Assembly: GCF_036884655.1 (NCBI RefSeq)
Contig: NC_088359.1
Location: forward strand, 13,993,501-14,057,500
From: Musa acuminata AAA Group
Taxonomy: Eukaryota; Streptophyta; Magnoliopsida; Zingiberales; Musaceae
Direction of reading: 5' to 3'
Length of the DNA stretch: 64,000 nucleotides
Shown here: positions 1-12,174 of the stretch, piece by piece
Layout of the letters: each line of letters begins with the position of its first letter
Numbering within the stretch: the stretch's first letter is position 1
Notes under the pieces: model-generated
Seen by the model: only the letters and a program-made list of their open reading frames with translations
The model's database searches: none
Told to the model about the DNA's origin: nothing
Program-made: the position numbers and the translations under genes

Positions 1-533
1 ATCAAGATCAAAGAAACAGTGCTATGCGGCTGAAATTTTATAGTGCAGATTTTCAAGTATAGCAGATTAGACATAAAATATCAATGGTTTATATTAAGAA
101 TTTTTTGAAAAAATCAAAGGGAAATCTGCTGTTAGGAAGTGTCAAAGATGTTATAAAAATTTTGTAGAGATTTGGATAGAAGAAATACAGTACCAAGATC
201 AAACAGACGGTGCTATACGGTTGGAATTCTGCAATGTATCTTTCGTCGTAGAGATGAAAACTTTATGACGAAAAGTTTATGCAGCAATATAGGAATAATT
301 TTTTTAGGATTTTCAAATAAGGATAACTAAATTGCAGCAGCAGTAAGGTAGAAAACCAGAACCTGTTGTAATTCACGAGGAGATCAAAGGATGATCCGTG
401 GTGGTGGAGATGACGATAGAATTTGATGACGATCTTTTAAGCAATTGTGGGAATTGCTTTGGATGGTTGTGGAGGGTTGATAGATGGCTATGGAAGGGCA
501 GCGAGATGCCAAGAATGCTGCTCTGATACTAGG
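1..533 (-). mobile_element. 5' leader of an LTR retrotransposon running off the left edge
   Basis: This is the internal side of the LTR at 534-927. A primer-binding-site-like 12-mer complementary to the initiator-Met tRNA 3' end (one mismatch) sits at 520-531, two bases from the LTR, so the element reads on the minus strand and continues left of the window. No convincing coding sequence is visible; the two short plus-strand reading frames around 480-720 straddle the LTR border and look accidental. The superfamily (Copia or Gypsy) cannot be decided because gag and pol lie outside. Confidence 0.6.
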
Positions 534-927
534 TGTTAGAACCCTTGCAGATTCTAAACTTGGGGTTGATCTCTTTAGGGGATCGGCCTCCTTGGAACTC
601 TATAGGGGTTCCTGCCTCCAAGTTGCTGCTCAAAAGCTGCAGAAAAGATTCATCTATTGCTTATGAAAAGAGGAGGAATACATGGCTATTTATAGGGCTT
701 CTAAACCCTAACTCCTAATAGGACTCCTACTCTAGACTCCTACTTCTAACCAACTCCTAATAGGACTTCTACTCAAGACTCCTATTCCTTTACAACTCCT
801 AATTCTTCTCTAAGAAACAACCTCCTAACCCTAGCCGGCCTCTTCACCTCTTTAATAGGGGTCGGCTTAAGTAGATTTTACATGAATGTCCCTCTCAATT
901 AGGACTCTCCTAGCTAGAGTCCTAACA
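534..927 (-). repeat. 5' LTR (394 bp) of the left-edge element
   Basis: The sequence begins TGTTAG and ends CTAACA, the expected inverted LTR termini, and abuts a PBS on its left. It interrupts the reverse transcriptase frame of SireA at 928. The interior carries a degenerate short direct repeat built around 'aactcctaataggactcctac' variants (about 705-800). The bases just right of it (CTAGT, 928-932) would be one copy of a target duplication; the partner is outside the window. Confidence 0.7.
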
Positions 928-3900
928 CTAGTTCCTCCATTAAACTCATTTCAAACTCTAGACTCATGCTTTTGGCAAACGATTCACATAAGGATTCATT
1001 TGTAGAGCCAAAAATAATATCATCAACATAAATTTGAACAATAAGAAAATCATTTTTAAATTTTTTGATAAAAAATATAGTATCGACCTTGCCTTTAGAG
1101 AAATTATTTTGAATTAGAAAAGAGCTAAGCATCTCATACCAAGCCCTTCGGGCTTGTTTTAAACCATAAAGAGCTTTAGTCAATTTATATAGAACTTATA
1201 ATTCTCAAATCCGGGGGGTTATTCAACATCAACTTCTTCGGAAATAAAGCCATTAAGAAAAGCACTTTTAACATCCACTTGAAACAACTTAAAATTATTA
1301 CTACTAGCATAGGCAACGAGCATCCTTATGGCTTCTAATCGTGCCACAGGAGCGAAGGTTTCTTCATAATCGATACCTTTTTCTTGGTTGAAACCTTTAG
1401 CCACTAATCTAGCCTTGTTTCTAACCATAATACCAAATTCATCTTACTAATTTCTAAAGACCCATTTAGTACCAATAACTAAATGGTCATTTGGTCTTGG
1501 AACAAGCTTCCACATCTCATTTCTCTCCAATTGATTTAACTTTTCTTGCATTGTGAGAACCCATGAATCATCTTTCAAGGCCTTGTCAATGCATTTATGT
1601 TCAATTTGTGAGAGAAAAGCGATGTTGGCACAAAAATTCTTAAGAGAAGAATGAGTTTGAACCCCCTTTTGATGTGTCTTCTATGATTAGCTCCTTAGAA
1701 TGAGCATCTATATACTTCCATTCCTTGGGTAAGGATGTTTTCGAAGAAGATGCATCCAAGTTGCTAGATGGAGAAAGGGTTTTATTTAAATTTAAAGCAT
1801 CAAAGTTAAGATCATCATCAAAATCATTTTTCTTAGTTATGAAAATTTAATTAAAAACCACATGAATAGACTCTTCTATAATCAAAGTTCGTTTGTTAAA
1901 GATACAAAAAGCCTTAGAAATAAAAGAATAACCAATAAAAATTCCTTCATCAAATTTTGCATCAAACTTTCCTAAGGCATCATTTTCATTCAAGATAAAG
2001 TATTTACATCCGAAAATTTTAAAATATGAAACATTGGTTTTTCTGTTATTCTACAACTCATAAGGAGTTTTGGAGAGTAATGATCTTACTAGAACCCTAT
2101 TCATGACATAGCATGTCGTATTTACGGCTTCGACCCAAAAATATTTGGGTAGGCTATGTTCATTTAACATTGTTCCTGTCATTTTTATAAGTTTCTATTT
2201 TTTCTTTCTACTACTCCATTTTGTTGAAGATTTCATGGAGTAGAGAAATTGTAGTTGTATCCATTGGATTTACAAAATTCTTGGAAATCACGGTTTTGAA
2301 ATTCACCACCGTGACCACTTCGAATTGATGAAATCATAAAACCCTTTTTTGTTTTAAATAAGTTTATAAAACTTAGAGAAATACCTAAAGCATTCACTTT
2401 TGTGTTCCAAAAAGTAATTTCTTGTGTATCTACTATAATCATCCACGATAACAAAGGCATATTTGCTACCTCCTAGGCATGATGTAACTATTTGTTCGAA
2501 CAAGTACATATAGATCAATTGCAATGGTTTAGAGGTGCTTATTTGGTTCTTTAGTTTGAAGCTATTTTTTATTTGTTTTCTTAATTAACATGTATCACAT
2601 ATATTGTCTTTAATGAACTTAATGTGAGGAATTCCTCTTACAAGTTCTTTAGATGAGATTTGAGATATTAGTTTCATGCTAGCATGACCTAATCTCCTAT
2701 GCTAAAGCCAAGCATCATCATTTAAAATCGAAAGACACATTTCATTACAAAGATCATCAATGTTGATAGTGTATACATTTTTTTGTTTTAGGGCAATCAT
2801 AGATCTATTTTTGTATGGTTTTTCCATAATATAAGCATTTGATTCAAATCTAATAATATATCCTTTATCACACAATTGACTAATGCTTAAAAGGTTTTGC
2901 TTTAAGCCATCAACTAATAACACATCTTCAATAAAAAAGTTTGATGTGTTGTTACCTATGGTTCATTTGACAATGATTTTACCCTTGTTGTTGTCTCCAA
3001 ATGTGGTATATCCTTTGTCTAGGCTAGTGAGCTTAGAGAATTGAGATGGATCTCTGGTCATATGCCTTGAGCATCCACTATCAAGGTACCATCTCTTGCC
3101 CCTAGCTTGTGATGGTAACCGTTTCTACAAAAAGGATGATTTTTATATATACATTTGACCTTGGATGCCTCAAAAATCAATTGGCTTAACTTATCATTTT
3201 ATATGAAGTTCTTTATGGTTCATTTAAGAACCAAAATCAATTTTTGTTGACTACATTTCTTAAATGGACAATGATAAGATATATGTCCAAATTTATAACA
3301 AAAGTTACGTTTGTTTCGGGGTAAAACATGCAAAGTAGGGCCTTTAACAAAGGTGGTTGGATTTTGGTGAGAGCTACTCACAAATCTGATTCCGCCTTTT
3401 CTATGAATGTGACACTTGTTGGCAAGGATCATGTTCAAGGACTTGCTACCAACCTCAAATTTTTTTAAGGTTTCTTTGAGTAGCAAGTTTTCCTTTTGAA
3501 GTATTTCTAGTTCATCACATTTCATACGTGGAGCTAAACTATCACTGTGCTCAACTTTTAATCTATCGAAATCACTAGCAAGAGAAGCATGATCTTTTTT
3601 CAATAATTTATACTTTTTACTAATTAATTTATATTTATCAAATAAATCATGAAATTATTTAATAGTTCATCAAAGGATAAATTTGCATCAAAGGAACTAC
3701 TCACCTTATATCCAATAGCCATTAGCGCATAGTAAGCAACTTGCTCGGTGTTATTTGGCTCCTCTTCTTCGGATGCACTTGAGTCGTACCAAGTTGCTTT
3801 AAGAGCCTTCTACTTCTTCGGTTACTTCCTCTTTGCTTGGGGACATTCACTCTTGAAGTGTCTCGACTTTTTGCATTCATAGTATATCACTTATTCATTC

Positions 3901-4764
3901 TTAGGTTCAAATTTATTTTTTGTATCATTTTTAAATTTATTTCTTTTTATGAATTTTTTGAACTTTCTTGTCAAGATTGCCAAGTCTTCATCAAAGTCCT
4001 CATCACTTGAATTTTTTTTCAAGTGGTCTTCTTGAGTTCTTAGTGCCATATTCTTCTTGTTCTTTAGAAGGTTATTTTCAAACTCTTCATGAGCATTATA
4101 AGTCATCTCATAAGTCATTAGTGACCTGATTAATTCTTTAAGAGGAAAGTTATTTAAATCTTTGGCCTCTTGAATAGTTGTGACTTTAGGATCTCAACAC
4201 TTTGGAAGGGATCGTAGAATTTTTTTAACAAGTTCAAAATCCAATAAACCTTTACCAAGTCTTTTTAGACCATTGACGACATCCGTAAATCGGGTGTACA
4301 TGTCTCTAATGGTCTCACTCGGTTTCATCCGTAATAACTCATAAGTATGCACTAAAAGATTAATTTTCAACTCCTTCATTCTACTAGTGCATTCATGAGT
4401 CACTTCGAGTGTGTACCAAATATCAAAAGTGGATTCATAAATAGACACACGATTGAACTCGTTTTAATCTAAAGCATAAAATCGAGCATTCATAGCCTTG
4501 GCGTTTAAAGTGAAAGTCTTCTTCTCCAACTCATTCCAATCGTTCATTGGAAGAGAAGACTTTTGAAACCCATTTTCAATAATATTCCATAATTTGAAAT
4601 CCATTAAAATTAGGAAGATCTTCATTCTAGTCTTTCAATATATGTAATCCATCCCATTGAATATCGGCGGGCGTGTAATTGAATGACCCTCTTAGTTGCC
4701 GGCAAATGCCATCTCTCTTAGGTTTTAAATAAAAATAAGAGTGAACCTTTTCTTTGATACTAAT
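928..4764 (-). pseudogene. SireA: decayed Sirevirus-type Copia gag-pol
   Basis: Read on the minus strand, the order is gag, zinc knuckle, protease, integrase, reverse transcriptase, which is Copia order. Visible pieces are: gag (about 4,712-3,890); a degenerate zinc knuckle near 3,280; a protease motif LDSGCSRHM near 3,090; GAG-pre-integrase (2,923-2,702); integrase core (about 2,460-2,233); and reverse transcriptase (1,428-914) with [11 protein letters not shown] and YVDDIIFGSTN. The wording of these motifs is typical of the Sirevirus/Maximus lineage. The copy is dead: gag stops after six codons, a TGA lies in gag at 4,191-4,193, several frameshifts follow, and the second catalytic aspartate of integrase reads Gly (IRSGHGGEF). 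RNase H and the 3' LTR are absent because the LTR at 534-927 interrupts the element. Confidence 0.85.
4752..4763 (-). other. Primer-binding site of SireA
   Basis: The minus-strand 12-mer matches the initiator-Met tRNA PBS used by plant Copia elements with two substitutions, and lies next to the LTR end at 4,765. Confidence 0.6.
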
Positions 4765-5170
4765 TGTTAGGATCAAGAGCGGTACTAATTCTTCGATTTC
4801 ATAGAAAGTTTTCTCGATTCAAATTATTTCGGAAAGATGTTGAACTTAAGACTTTCATAAGAATGTAAGGAGAAGCTCAATGAGATTTGCAGTAAAGTAA
4901 ATTGCATAAAATGAAAAGTAAACCATAATTTAGAGTGGTTCGGTCAATGAGACCTACATCCACTTCGGATTCGTCCTTTGTCGAGGTCACCGGCTTCCAC
5001 TAAAGGCCTTCCTTCAATAGGCGAAGACCAACCACCTTTTACGGTGCTTTCTCCTTTTTTCGGGTTTAGGAGACAACCATTACAAGTTTCACTCCTCTTT
5101 CTTGGATGGTTACAAGGCAAAGAGAGAGAGGAGGAGAACTCTTCTCACTTTTATAATACTTTTCACACCC
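4765..5170 (-). repeat. Partial LTR between SireA and SireB
   Basis: It starts TGTTAGGATC at 4,765, the 3' end of a Sirevirus 5' LTR seen from the plus strand, and matches the LTR at 29,771-30,113 plus 38,365 onward up to the phrase 'ttttcacaccc'. There it changes directly into SireB reverse transcriptase with a short CCC microhomology at about 5,168-5,170. It lacks the TATA box and the palindrome array that the fuller LTR has further on. Confidence 0.7.
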
Positions 5171-7744
5171 TAAAAAGAAGGTTAGTTCCCCCATTAGGCT
5201 CATTTCAAACTCTAGACTCATGCTTTTAGCAAATGATTCACAAAAGGATTCATTTGTAGAACCAAAAATAATATCATCAACATAAATTTAAACAATAAGA
5301 AAATTATTTTCAAAATTTTTGATAAACAATGTAGTATTGACCTTGCCTTTAGAGAAATTATTTTGAATAAGAAAAGAGCTAAGTCTCCCATACCAAGCTC
5401 TTGGGGCTTGTTTTAAACCATAGAGAGCTTTAGTCAATTTACAACATGATTGGGGAACTTATCATTCTAAAATCCGGGGGATTGTTCAACATAAACTTCT
5501 TTGGAATAAAGCCATTAAGAAAAGAACTTTTAACATCTATTTGAAATAACTTAAAATTATTGCTACTAGCATAGGCAATGAGCATCCTTATGGCTTTTAA
5601 TCGTGTCACAGGAGCGAAGGTTTCTTCATAATCGATATCTTCTTCTTGGTTAAAACCGTTGGTCACTAATCTAGCCATATTTCTAAATACTATACCAAAT
5701 TCATCTTGCTTATTTTTAAAGACTCATTTAGTACCAATAACTAAATGGTCATTTAGCCTTGGAACAAGATTCCACACCTCATTTCTCTCAAATTGATTTA
5801 ACTTTTCTTGCATTGTGATAACCCATGAATCATCTTTCAAGGCCTCATCAATGCATTTAGGTTAAATTTGGGAGAGAAAAGCGACGTTGGCACAAAATTT
5901 TTTATGAGAAGAATGAGTTTGAACCCCCTTTTGATGTGTCTCCTATGATTAGCTCCTTAGGATGAGCATCTACATCTTCCATTCCTTGGGTAAGGATGTT
6001 TCAGAAGAAGATGCATCCAAGTTGCTAGATGGAGAAAGGGTTTTATTTAAATTTAAAGCATCAAAATTAAGATCATCATCAAAATCATTTTTCTTAGTTA
6101 CGAAAACTTCATTAAAAACCACATGAATAGACTCTTCTATAATCAAGGTTCTTTTGTTCAAGATACAAAAAGCCTTAGAAATAGAAAAACAACTAACAAA
6201 AATTCTTTCATCGGATTTTGCATCAAACTTTCCTAAGATATCTAATTCATTCAAGATAAAGTATTTACATCCAAAAACTTTAAAATATGAAACGTTGGAT
6301 TTTTTTGTTGTTCCACAACTCATAAGGAGTTTTGGATAGTAATGTCCTTACTAGAATCCTATTTATGATATAGCATATCGTATTTACGGCTTTGGCCCAA
6401 AAATATTTGGGTAGGCTATCTTCATTTAACATGGTTCTTGTCATTTCTTGTAAGTTTCTATTTTTTCTTTCTACTACTTCATTTTGTTGAGAATTTTTTG
6501 AAATAGATAAATTGTGATTGTATCTATTGGATTCACAAAATTATTGGAAATCATGGTTTTGAAATTCACCATCGTGATCACTTCGAATTGATGAAATCAT
6601 AAAACCCTTTTCGTTTTGAACAAGTTTATAAAACTTAGAGAAATACCTAAAGTAATCACTTTTATGTGCCAAAAAGTAAGTCTATGTGTATCTACTATAA
6701 TCATCCACGATAACAAAGGCGTATTTACTACCTCCTAGACTTGATGTAGCAATTGGTCCGAACAAGTCCATATGGATCAATTGCAATGGTTTAGAGGTGC
6801 TTATTTGGTTCTTTGGTTTGAAGCTACTTTTTATTTATTTTCCTAGTTGACATGCATCACATATATTGTCTTTAATGAACTTAATGTGAGGAATTCCTTT
6901 TACAAGTTGATTAGATGAGATTTGAGATATTAGTTTTATGCTAGCATGACCTAATCTCCTATGTCAAAGCCAAGCATCATCATTTAAAATCAAAAGACAT
7001 ATTTCATTAAAAAGATCATCAATGTTGATAGTGTATATATTATTTTATTTTAGGGCAATTATAGATATGTTTTTGTATGATTTTTCTATGATATAAGCAT
7101 TCGATTCAAATCTAACAATATATCCTTTATCACATAATTGACTAATGCTCAAAAGGTTATGCTTTAAGCCATCAACTAATAACACATCTTCAATAAAAAA
7201 GTTGGATGTGTTACCTATGGTTCCTTTGCCAACGATTTAACCTTTGTTATTGTCTCCGAAGGTGACATATCCTTTGCCAATGCTCTTTTTTTAATAATTT
7301 ATATTTTTTACTAATTAATTTATATTCATCAAATAAATCATGAAAATAAATTTAATAGTTCATCAAAGGATAAATTTACATAAAAGGAACTACTCACCTC
7401 ATCTCCAATAACCATTAGCGCATAGTGAGTAACTTGCTCGGTGTTGGTTGGCTCTTCTTCTTCGGATGCACTTGAGTCATCCCAAGTTGCTTTAAAAGCC
7501 TTCTACTTCTTCGGTTGTTTCCTCTTTGCTTGGGGACATTCACTCTTGAAGTGTCCTGGCTTTTTGCATTCAGATCATATCACTTATTCTTTCTTAGGTT
7601 CAAATTTATTTTTGTATCATTTTTAAATTTGTTTCTTTTTATGAATTTTTTATACTTTTTTGTCAAGAGTACCAAGTCTTCATCAAAGTCCTCATCACTT
7701 AAATTTTCTTTCAAGTGGTCTTCTTGAGTTTTTAGTGTCATATC
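5171..7744 (-). pseudogene. SireB: decayed Sirevirus-type Copia, pol half
   Basis: This is a second copy of the SireA family on the minus strand. It holds reverse transcriptase (5,678-5,171, with KLFQIDVKSSFLNGF and a frame running to GELTFFLG at the junction), the integrase C-terminal region (6,323-5,970, SNVSYFKVFGCKYFILNE), the integrase core (about 6,750-6,560, with the second catalytic Asp retained) and the pre-integrase domain (about 7,190-6,970). Near 7,281-7,286 the sequence jumps from pre-integrase to mid-gag, removing about 580 bp that in SireA hold the protease and zinc knuckle. Gag continues at 7,783-7,580 and is then split by solo LTR S1. RNase H is missing. Confidence 0.8.
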
Positions 7745-9254
7745 TGTTGAATCTCGGATTTTGATGATGAAGTTAATTGTCATTTGTTGTCTAATGTATG
7801 TGTTGAGATAAGTGTGCAGGATTAACTACAATGAAAGTAAGACATGCAGCAGGAGTTGCGCCGTTGTCATGACAATGATCACGTTGGGAGTTCGAGAGCT
7901 CGACGGAAGTTCGGACAGTCGTCGGAGGTTCTATGGGAACAAATCCGAGAAGTCCAGAAGCTTGCCAAAGGAGCTCGTCGGAACTTGCCAAGTGGATCGT
8001 CGCAGTCCAGGAGTTTGCCGGAAGTCCGTAGGAGCATCACCGAGGGTTCATCGGATGATCGACGGAAGTTCACCGGAAACTCGCTGGAAGAAGCGAGTGA
8101 CGCACCGAAGCAAGCTGCAGAATATGTCTTAGGAAATAATCGTAGTTAGCACTTTGATTAAGTTAGAAATGGGAGGTGATCCCATTAGCTTAATCCTGGG
8201 GCAATTGGGCCCCTGAAGAACTCAAATTGGGTCGAATGGTTCAACCCATTCGGACCCAGGTTGCTGTGGGAGGTGCAACCGCCCAGGCAGGGAGGTAGCA
8301 CCGCCCAGGCTATGTCTCCCAGCGAGACTGGGCGGTGCAACCGCCCCAGCCAAGAGGTGCAACCGCCCAGGGCTCAGTCTCCGAGCGAGACTGGGCGGTG
8401 CAACCTCCTCTGTCAGGAGGTAGCACCACCAGAGCTCAAGTTTCGAGCTCTGCCAGGCGGTGCAACCTCTCCAGTCAAGCGGTGCAACCGCCTGAGCTCG
8501 ATCTTCGAGCTCTGGCAGAGAGGTGCAACCGCCCCTGACAGAGGTAGCACCGCCTAGAGGCTCAGTGTTCGAGCTCTGCCAAGCGGTGCAACCTCTCCAA
8601 TCAGGAGGTGCAACCGCCTGATCCCGGAATTCCGGGATTTGATCGATTTGAGCTCCAAATTTGAACTGGGTTGGGGCCTATAAATACCCCACCCATTCAG
8701 CACTGAAAAGAAAGAGAACTACATCGAATTCTTGATCTTTTCTGTGAATCTAAGAGCTCAAATTTGTGTAAAGTCCAAAAGTTCTCCTCTTTCTGTTCTT
8801 CAAGTCTTGAGTTGTAAAGAGAGGAGAGAAAGGTTCTGTAAGGGTTGTCTCCTGATCCCGTCAAAAGGAGTGAAACTGTAAAAGGGCAGTTGGCCTTCGC
8901 CTATTGAAGGAAGTCCCCTAGTTGACGTCGATGACCTCGTCGGTGGAGGAAGCCAAAAGTGGAGTAGGTCAAGACTGACCGAACCACTCTAAATCTCTGG
9001 TTTGCTTTTATTTTGAGCACTTTATCATTACTGCAAACCTCCTACATAGCTACTGCTCTTCTGCGCTTTTACGAACAAGTTTCTTTACAGTTTACTGCAA
9101 ACTGCCTGCATAGATTGACTGCAATCTTGCTTAGTATCAACTTTCATATAGAGCTGTCTTTATCGTTCAAACGCAGCTTTCGATTTTAATCGTACAAAGT
9201 TATCCGCTGCACTAATTCACCCCCCCCCCCCTCTTAGTGCTCTCGATCCTAACA
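7745..9254 (+). repeat. S1: solo LTR (1,510 bp) with ATATC target duplication
   Basis: It begins TGTTGAATC, ends CCTAACA, and is flanked by ATATC at 7,740-7,744 and 9,255-9,259, so it is a complete solo LTR inserted into SireB gag. It contains a degenerate 'cgccggaag' repeat zone (about 7,900-8,100), a GC-rich palindrome array (about 8,265-8,625), a TATA box at about 8,678-8,688, a conserved U5 block containing 'ggccttcgcctattgaagg' (about 8,890), and a poly-C tract 20-30 bp from the 3' end. No PBS or internal sequence remains, which indicates unequal LTR-LTR recombination after insertion. Confidence 0.92.
8265..8625. repeat. GC-rich palindrome array in LTR S1
   Basis: There are about ten copies of GGCGGTGCAACCGCC-like units (arms GGCGGT/ACCGCC around a variable core), spaced roughly 30-40 bp and alternating with 'gctcagtctccgagcgagactg'-type spacers. 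The array lies immediately upstream of the LTR TATA box. Repeated GC-rich palindromes in this position are a known Sirevirus LTR trait. Confidence 0.85.
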
Positions 9255-9968
9255 ATATCCTTCCTGTTCTTTGGAAGATTATTTTTAAGCTCTTCATGAG
9301 CATTACAAGTCATCTCATAGGTCATTAGTGACCCGATTAGTTCTTTAAGAGGAAAGTTATTTAAATCATTAGCATCTTGAATAGCCGTGACTTTAGGATC
9401 CCAAATCTTTGGAAGGGATCTTAGAATTTTATTAACAAGTTCAAAATCCGAAAAACCTTTCCAAGTCCTTTTAGACCATTGTCGACATCCATAAATCAGG
9501 TGTACATGTCTCTAATGGTCTCACTCGGTTTCATCCGAAACAACTCATAAGTATGCACTAAAAGATTAAACTTTGACACCTTTACTCTACTAGTGCCTTC
9601 ATGAGTCACTTCGAGTGTGTGCTAAATATTAAAAGCTGTTTCATAAATAGACATACGATTGAACTCGTTTTTATCTAACGCACAAAAACAAGCATTCATA
9701 GCCTTGGCATTTAAAGCGAAAGTCTTCTTCTCCAACTCATTCTAATCATTTATTGGAAGAAAAGACTTTTAAAACTCATTTTCAACAATATTCTATAATT
9801 TGAAATCCATTGAAATTAGGAAGATCCTCATTCTAGTCTTCCAATATGTGTAATCCGTCCCATTGAACAAAGCGGGACGTGTAATTGAATGACCCTCTTG
9901 GTTGCCGGCAAATGTCATCTCTCTTGGGTTTTAAACCAAATGAGAGTGAACCTTGCTCTGATAAAAAT
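9255..9968 (-). pseudogene. SireB: 5' half of gag
   Basis: This is the continuation of SireB gag on the far side of solo LTR S1. The minus strand reads the conserved gag N-terminus (FNG..YTYWKTR-like) near 9,860 down to the LPKIWDPK region near 9,400, with frameshifts and stops throughout. A PBS-like sequence with substitutions precedes the LTR at 9,969. The small plus-strand reading frame at 9,889-10,071 is the antisense of this region. Confidence 0.75.
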
Positions 9969-10309
9969 TGTTAGGATCAAGAGCTGCACTAAGAGAGGGG
10001 GTAAATTAGTACAGCGAAAAATTCTTCGATTTCGTAGAAAGTTCGTCTCGATTCAAATCATTTATGAATGATGTTGAACTTAAAACATTCGTAAGAATGT
10101 AAGGAAAAACTCGATGAGATTTGCAGTAAAGTAAATTGCATAAAATGAAAAGAAAACCAGAATTTAGAGCGGTTCAGTTAATGAGACCTATGTCTACTTC
10201 GGATTCCTCCTCCGTCGAGGTCACCGGCGTCCACTAAAGGCCTTCCTTTAATAGGCGAAGACCAACCACCTTTTATAGCGCTTTCTCATTTTTCCGGGTT
10301 TAGAAGACA
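9969..10309 (-). repeat. Partial 5' LTR of SireB
   Basis: It starts TGTTAGGATC, as the other Sirevirus LTRs do, and matches the LTR at 29,771-30,113 up to 'ccgggttta'. Homology then ends and AT-rich non-repetitive sequence begins. The right border (about 10,309) is a truncation, not an LTR terminus, so no target duplication can be read. Confidence 0.7.
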
Positions 10310-11576
10310 TCCAGAGAAACCAACCTTTAAATCGAAGAACATAAATATTTTTTTAATGTATTTATCCTAGATTATAAGTATTGTATAAATATTTATGTGA
10401 AGTTAATGGTTTATGAGTGTTTTTCTTTGAAATTATCAGGAATGCGTTTAATAATCTTGAGTTTTGTGGTCAGGATAAAATTACTCTTTCATGACATAAG
10501 ATATGTTATATGGATGAGCATTTCATTCTTGATAACTTAATCGTTTTATTAATTAATTGAATGAGATATTTCCATAAGCATTTCATTCCCGATCCCTAAT
10601 ATAATCTCACTAATCACACTTATAAATTTTGATGATATAATTGAAAGAAAATCTCACTTATAAATTGAAGAAACATTTGAAAGATTAAATTGATTAGATA
10701 ACGCATGCAACTCAAAGCAACTAGGATTTATGTTGATTGAAATTTTACACCGAAATCATTATTACTAAATTTTTTTCAAGCAAAATTATCATGAGATTTA
10801 GAGTAGTTGACAAATCGAGTGATAGATGTACTTGATCATGTGAGATTTTAAAAATGTTGAAGCCCATGATATATTTCATGCGATAATATTAAGAAAATAT
10901 ATTGAGGATCCATATCGTGTAACCAAATATGCATCAATTCAGTAGGAAAAGACATGATACATGAGGAGCAAGCTATTCACAATGTTAATGGAAAAAGACA
11001 AATTTTAATACTAAGAATAATATCATATGTTAACTTGTAGTCGAGTCATAATAAAGATCAATTATCCTCAATTATTTTTTTATTCAGATATATTAAATTT
11101 AGAGGATTAGATTTTTTCTTTGGAAGGAAAATATTATAATACTCGTAAGATTTACTTCAAGACTTAGAGCATAATGAATATTACAAATACTTTGAAAAAT
11201 GAAGATATTAAGATATTTTAGTATATCATATCTATTTTTCTTCCAAGGGACTCCTCTTTCGTTGCTCTTGAGAAGAAAACATCTCCATTTGAAAAGATGA
11301 TATCATTTTAGGATCAACAATAAAGGATCTTGATCATGGAGGAGGATCAATATTAGGTAATAATTAAAACTTTTTACATCATCGAATTGTTTATGATTGT
11401 GAATATATGAATCTTTCTCTATTATATATATATATATTTTATCATAATGGTGTTATTTTAGAATATTTATCCTTAGAAAACATAAATTTCTTGATATACA
11501 AGTTAAAAGAAGTTCCTTTATTTTCTGAATGCAGCTCGGTTCTTTTGTTGATGAATGCAGTAGCGCTGAATTTTGT

Positions 11577-11615
<39 letters not shown>

Positions 11616-11914
11616 CATCATCATCATCATCATCATCATTATTATTATTTATTATGATGTATCGAATAAAATAATACCTTAAATTGAGTTATTTGGGGAA
11701 AAAAAGAGATTAAATGCACTTTTATTATGATAATCTAATTTTTTTTCAAAAATCTTAGTTAGACAATTAAACTAATTTTTAAACTTGCATCGTCAAGGAT
11801 TAATGAAAAGATCTTATCTTGTTGTTGGATCTAGCAGTTTTCAGAAGCGCTTGGTTCTTTAGGTTGGTTCTTGAAGGCAAGATCGGATCTTGGTCGTAGA
11901 ACATCCTGATTCCA
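10310..11914. other. AT-rich intergenic stretch without a recognisable gene
   Basis: No long reading frame or familiar element is visible. The reading frames that exist come from the microsatellite at 11,576-11,650. The last 90 bases (from about 11,825) lose the AT bias and may be 5' untranslated sequence of the CDPK fragment that follows. Confidence 0.5.
11576..11650. repeat. Compound trinucleotide microsatellite
   Basis: About twelve ATA/TAA units are followed by about eight CAT units and then ATT units. Both strands translate as runs of Ile or Met, which accounts for the apparent reading frames here. Confidence 0.95.
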
Positions 11915-12174
11915 ATGGGCACCTGCTGTGCGGCGCCTACCGATCCGGAGAGGAAAAGGAAGGCATGGAGGAATAAAAAGCTGACTAGGCCGAACCCCTT
12001 CTCGATCGACTACCATCGTGGGCTGGTCCCCGGCCTTGTCATCCTCATGAACCCTACCGGCCGTGACATCGGCAACCGGTACGAGCTAGGGCAGGTGCTC
12101 GGCCGCGGCTAGTTCGGCGTCACCTACCACTGCACCGACAAGGCCATGAGGGAGCACCTCGCTATTGGATTGAT
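11915..12174 (+). pseudogene. Calcium-dependent protein kinase, N-terminal exon fragment
   Basis: The reading frame starts ATG with MGTCC: Gly2 is a myristoylation site and Cys4/Cys5 are likely palmitoylation sites, as in membrane-attached CDPKs. A basic stretch, the motif PNPFSIDYHRG, 'DPTGRDI'-like residues (NPTGRDI) and RYELGQVLGRG then lead into the ATP-binding glycine loop. A TAG at 12,110-12,112 falls inside that loop; the same frame continues as FGVTYHCTDKAMREHLA until the LTR of TG1 begins at 12,175. The kinase domain and EF hands are absent from the window. Known CDPKs phosphorylate Ser/Thr in response to Ca2+; this fragment cannot. It is either the stump of a gene destroyed by TG1 or a captured exon. 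The identification rests on motifs and is fairly secure. Confidence 0.8.

Noticed and set aside
8265..8625. Regularly spaced palindromic repeats resembling a CRISPR array
   Set aside because: The repeats are LTR-borne in a plant genome, spacers are related to one another, and there are no cas genes.
11407..11682. Reading frames with long Ile or Met runs
   Set aside because: They are translations of the trinucleotide microsatellite.
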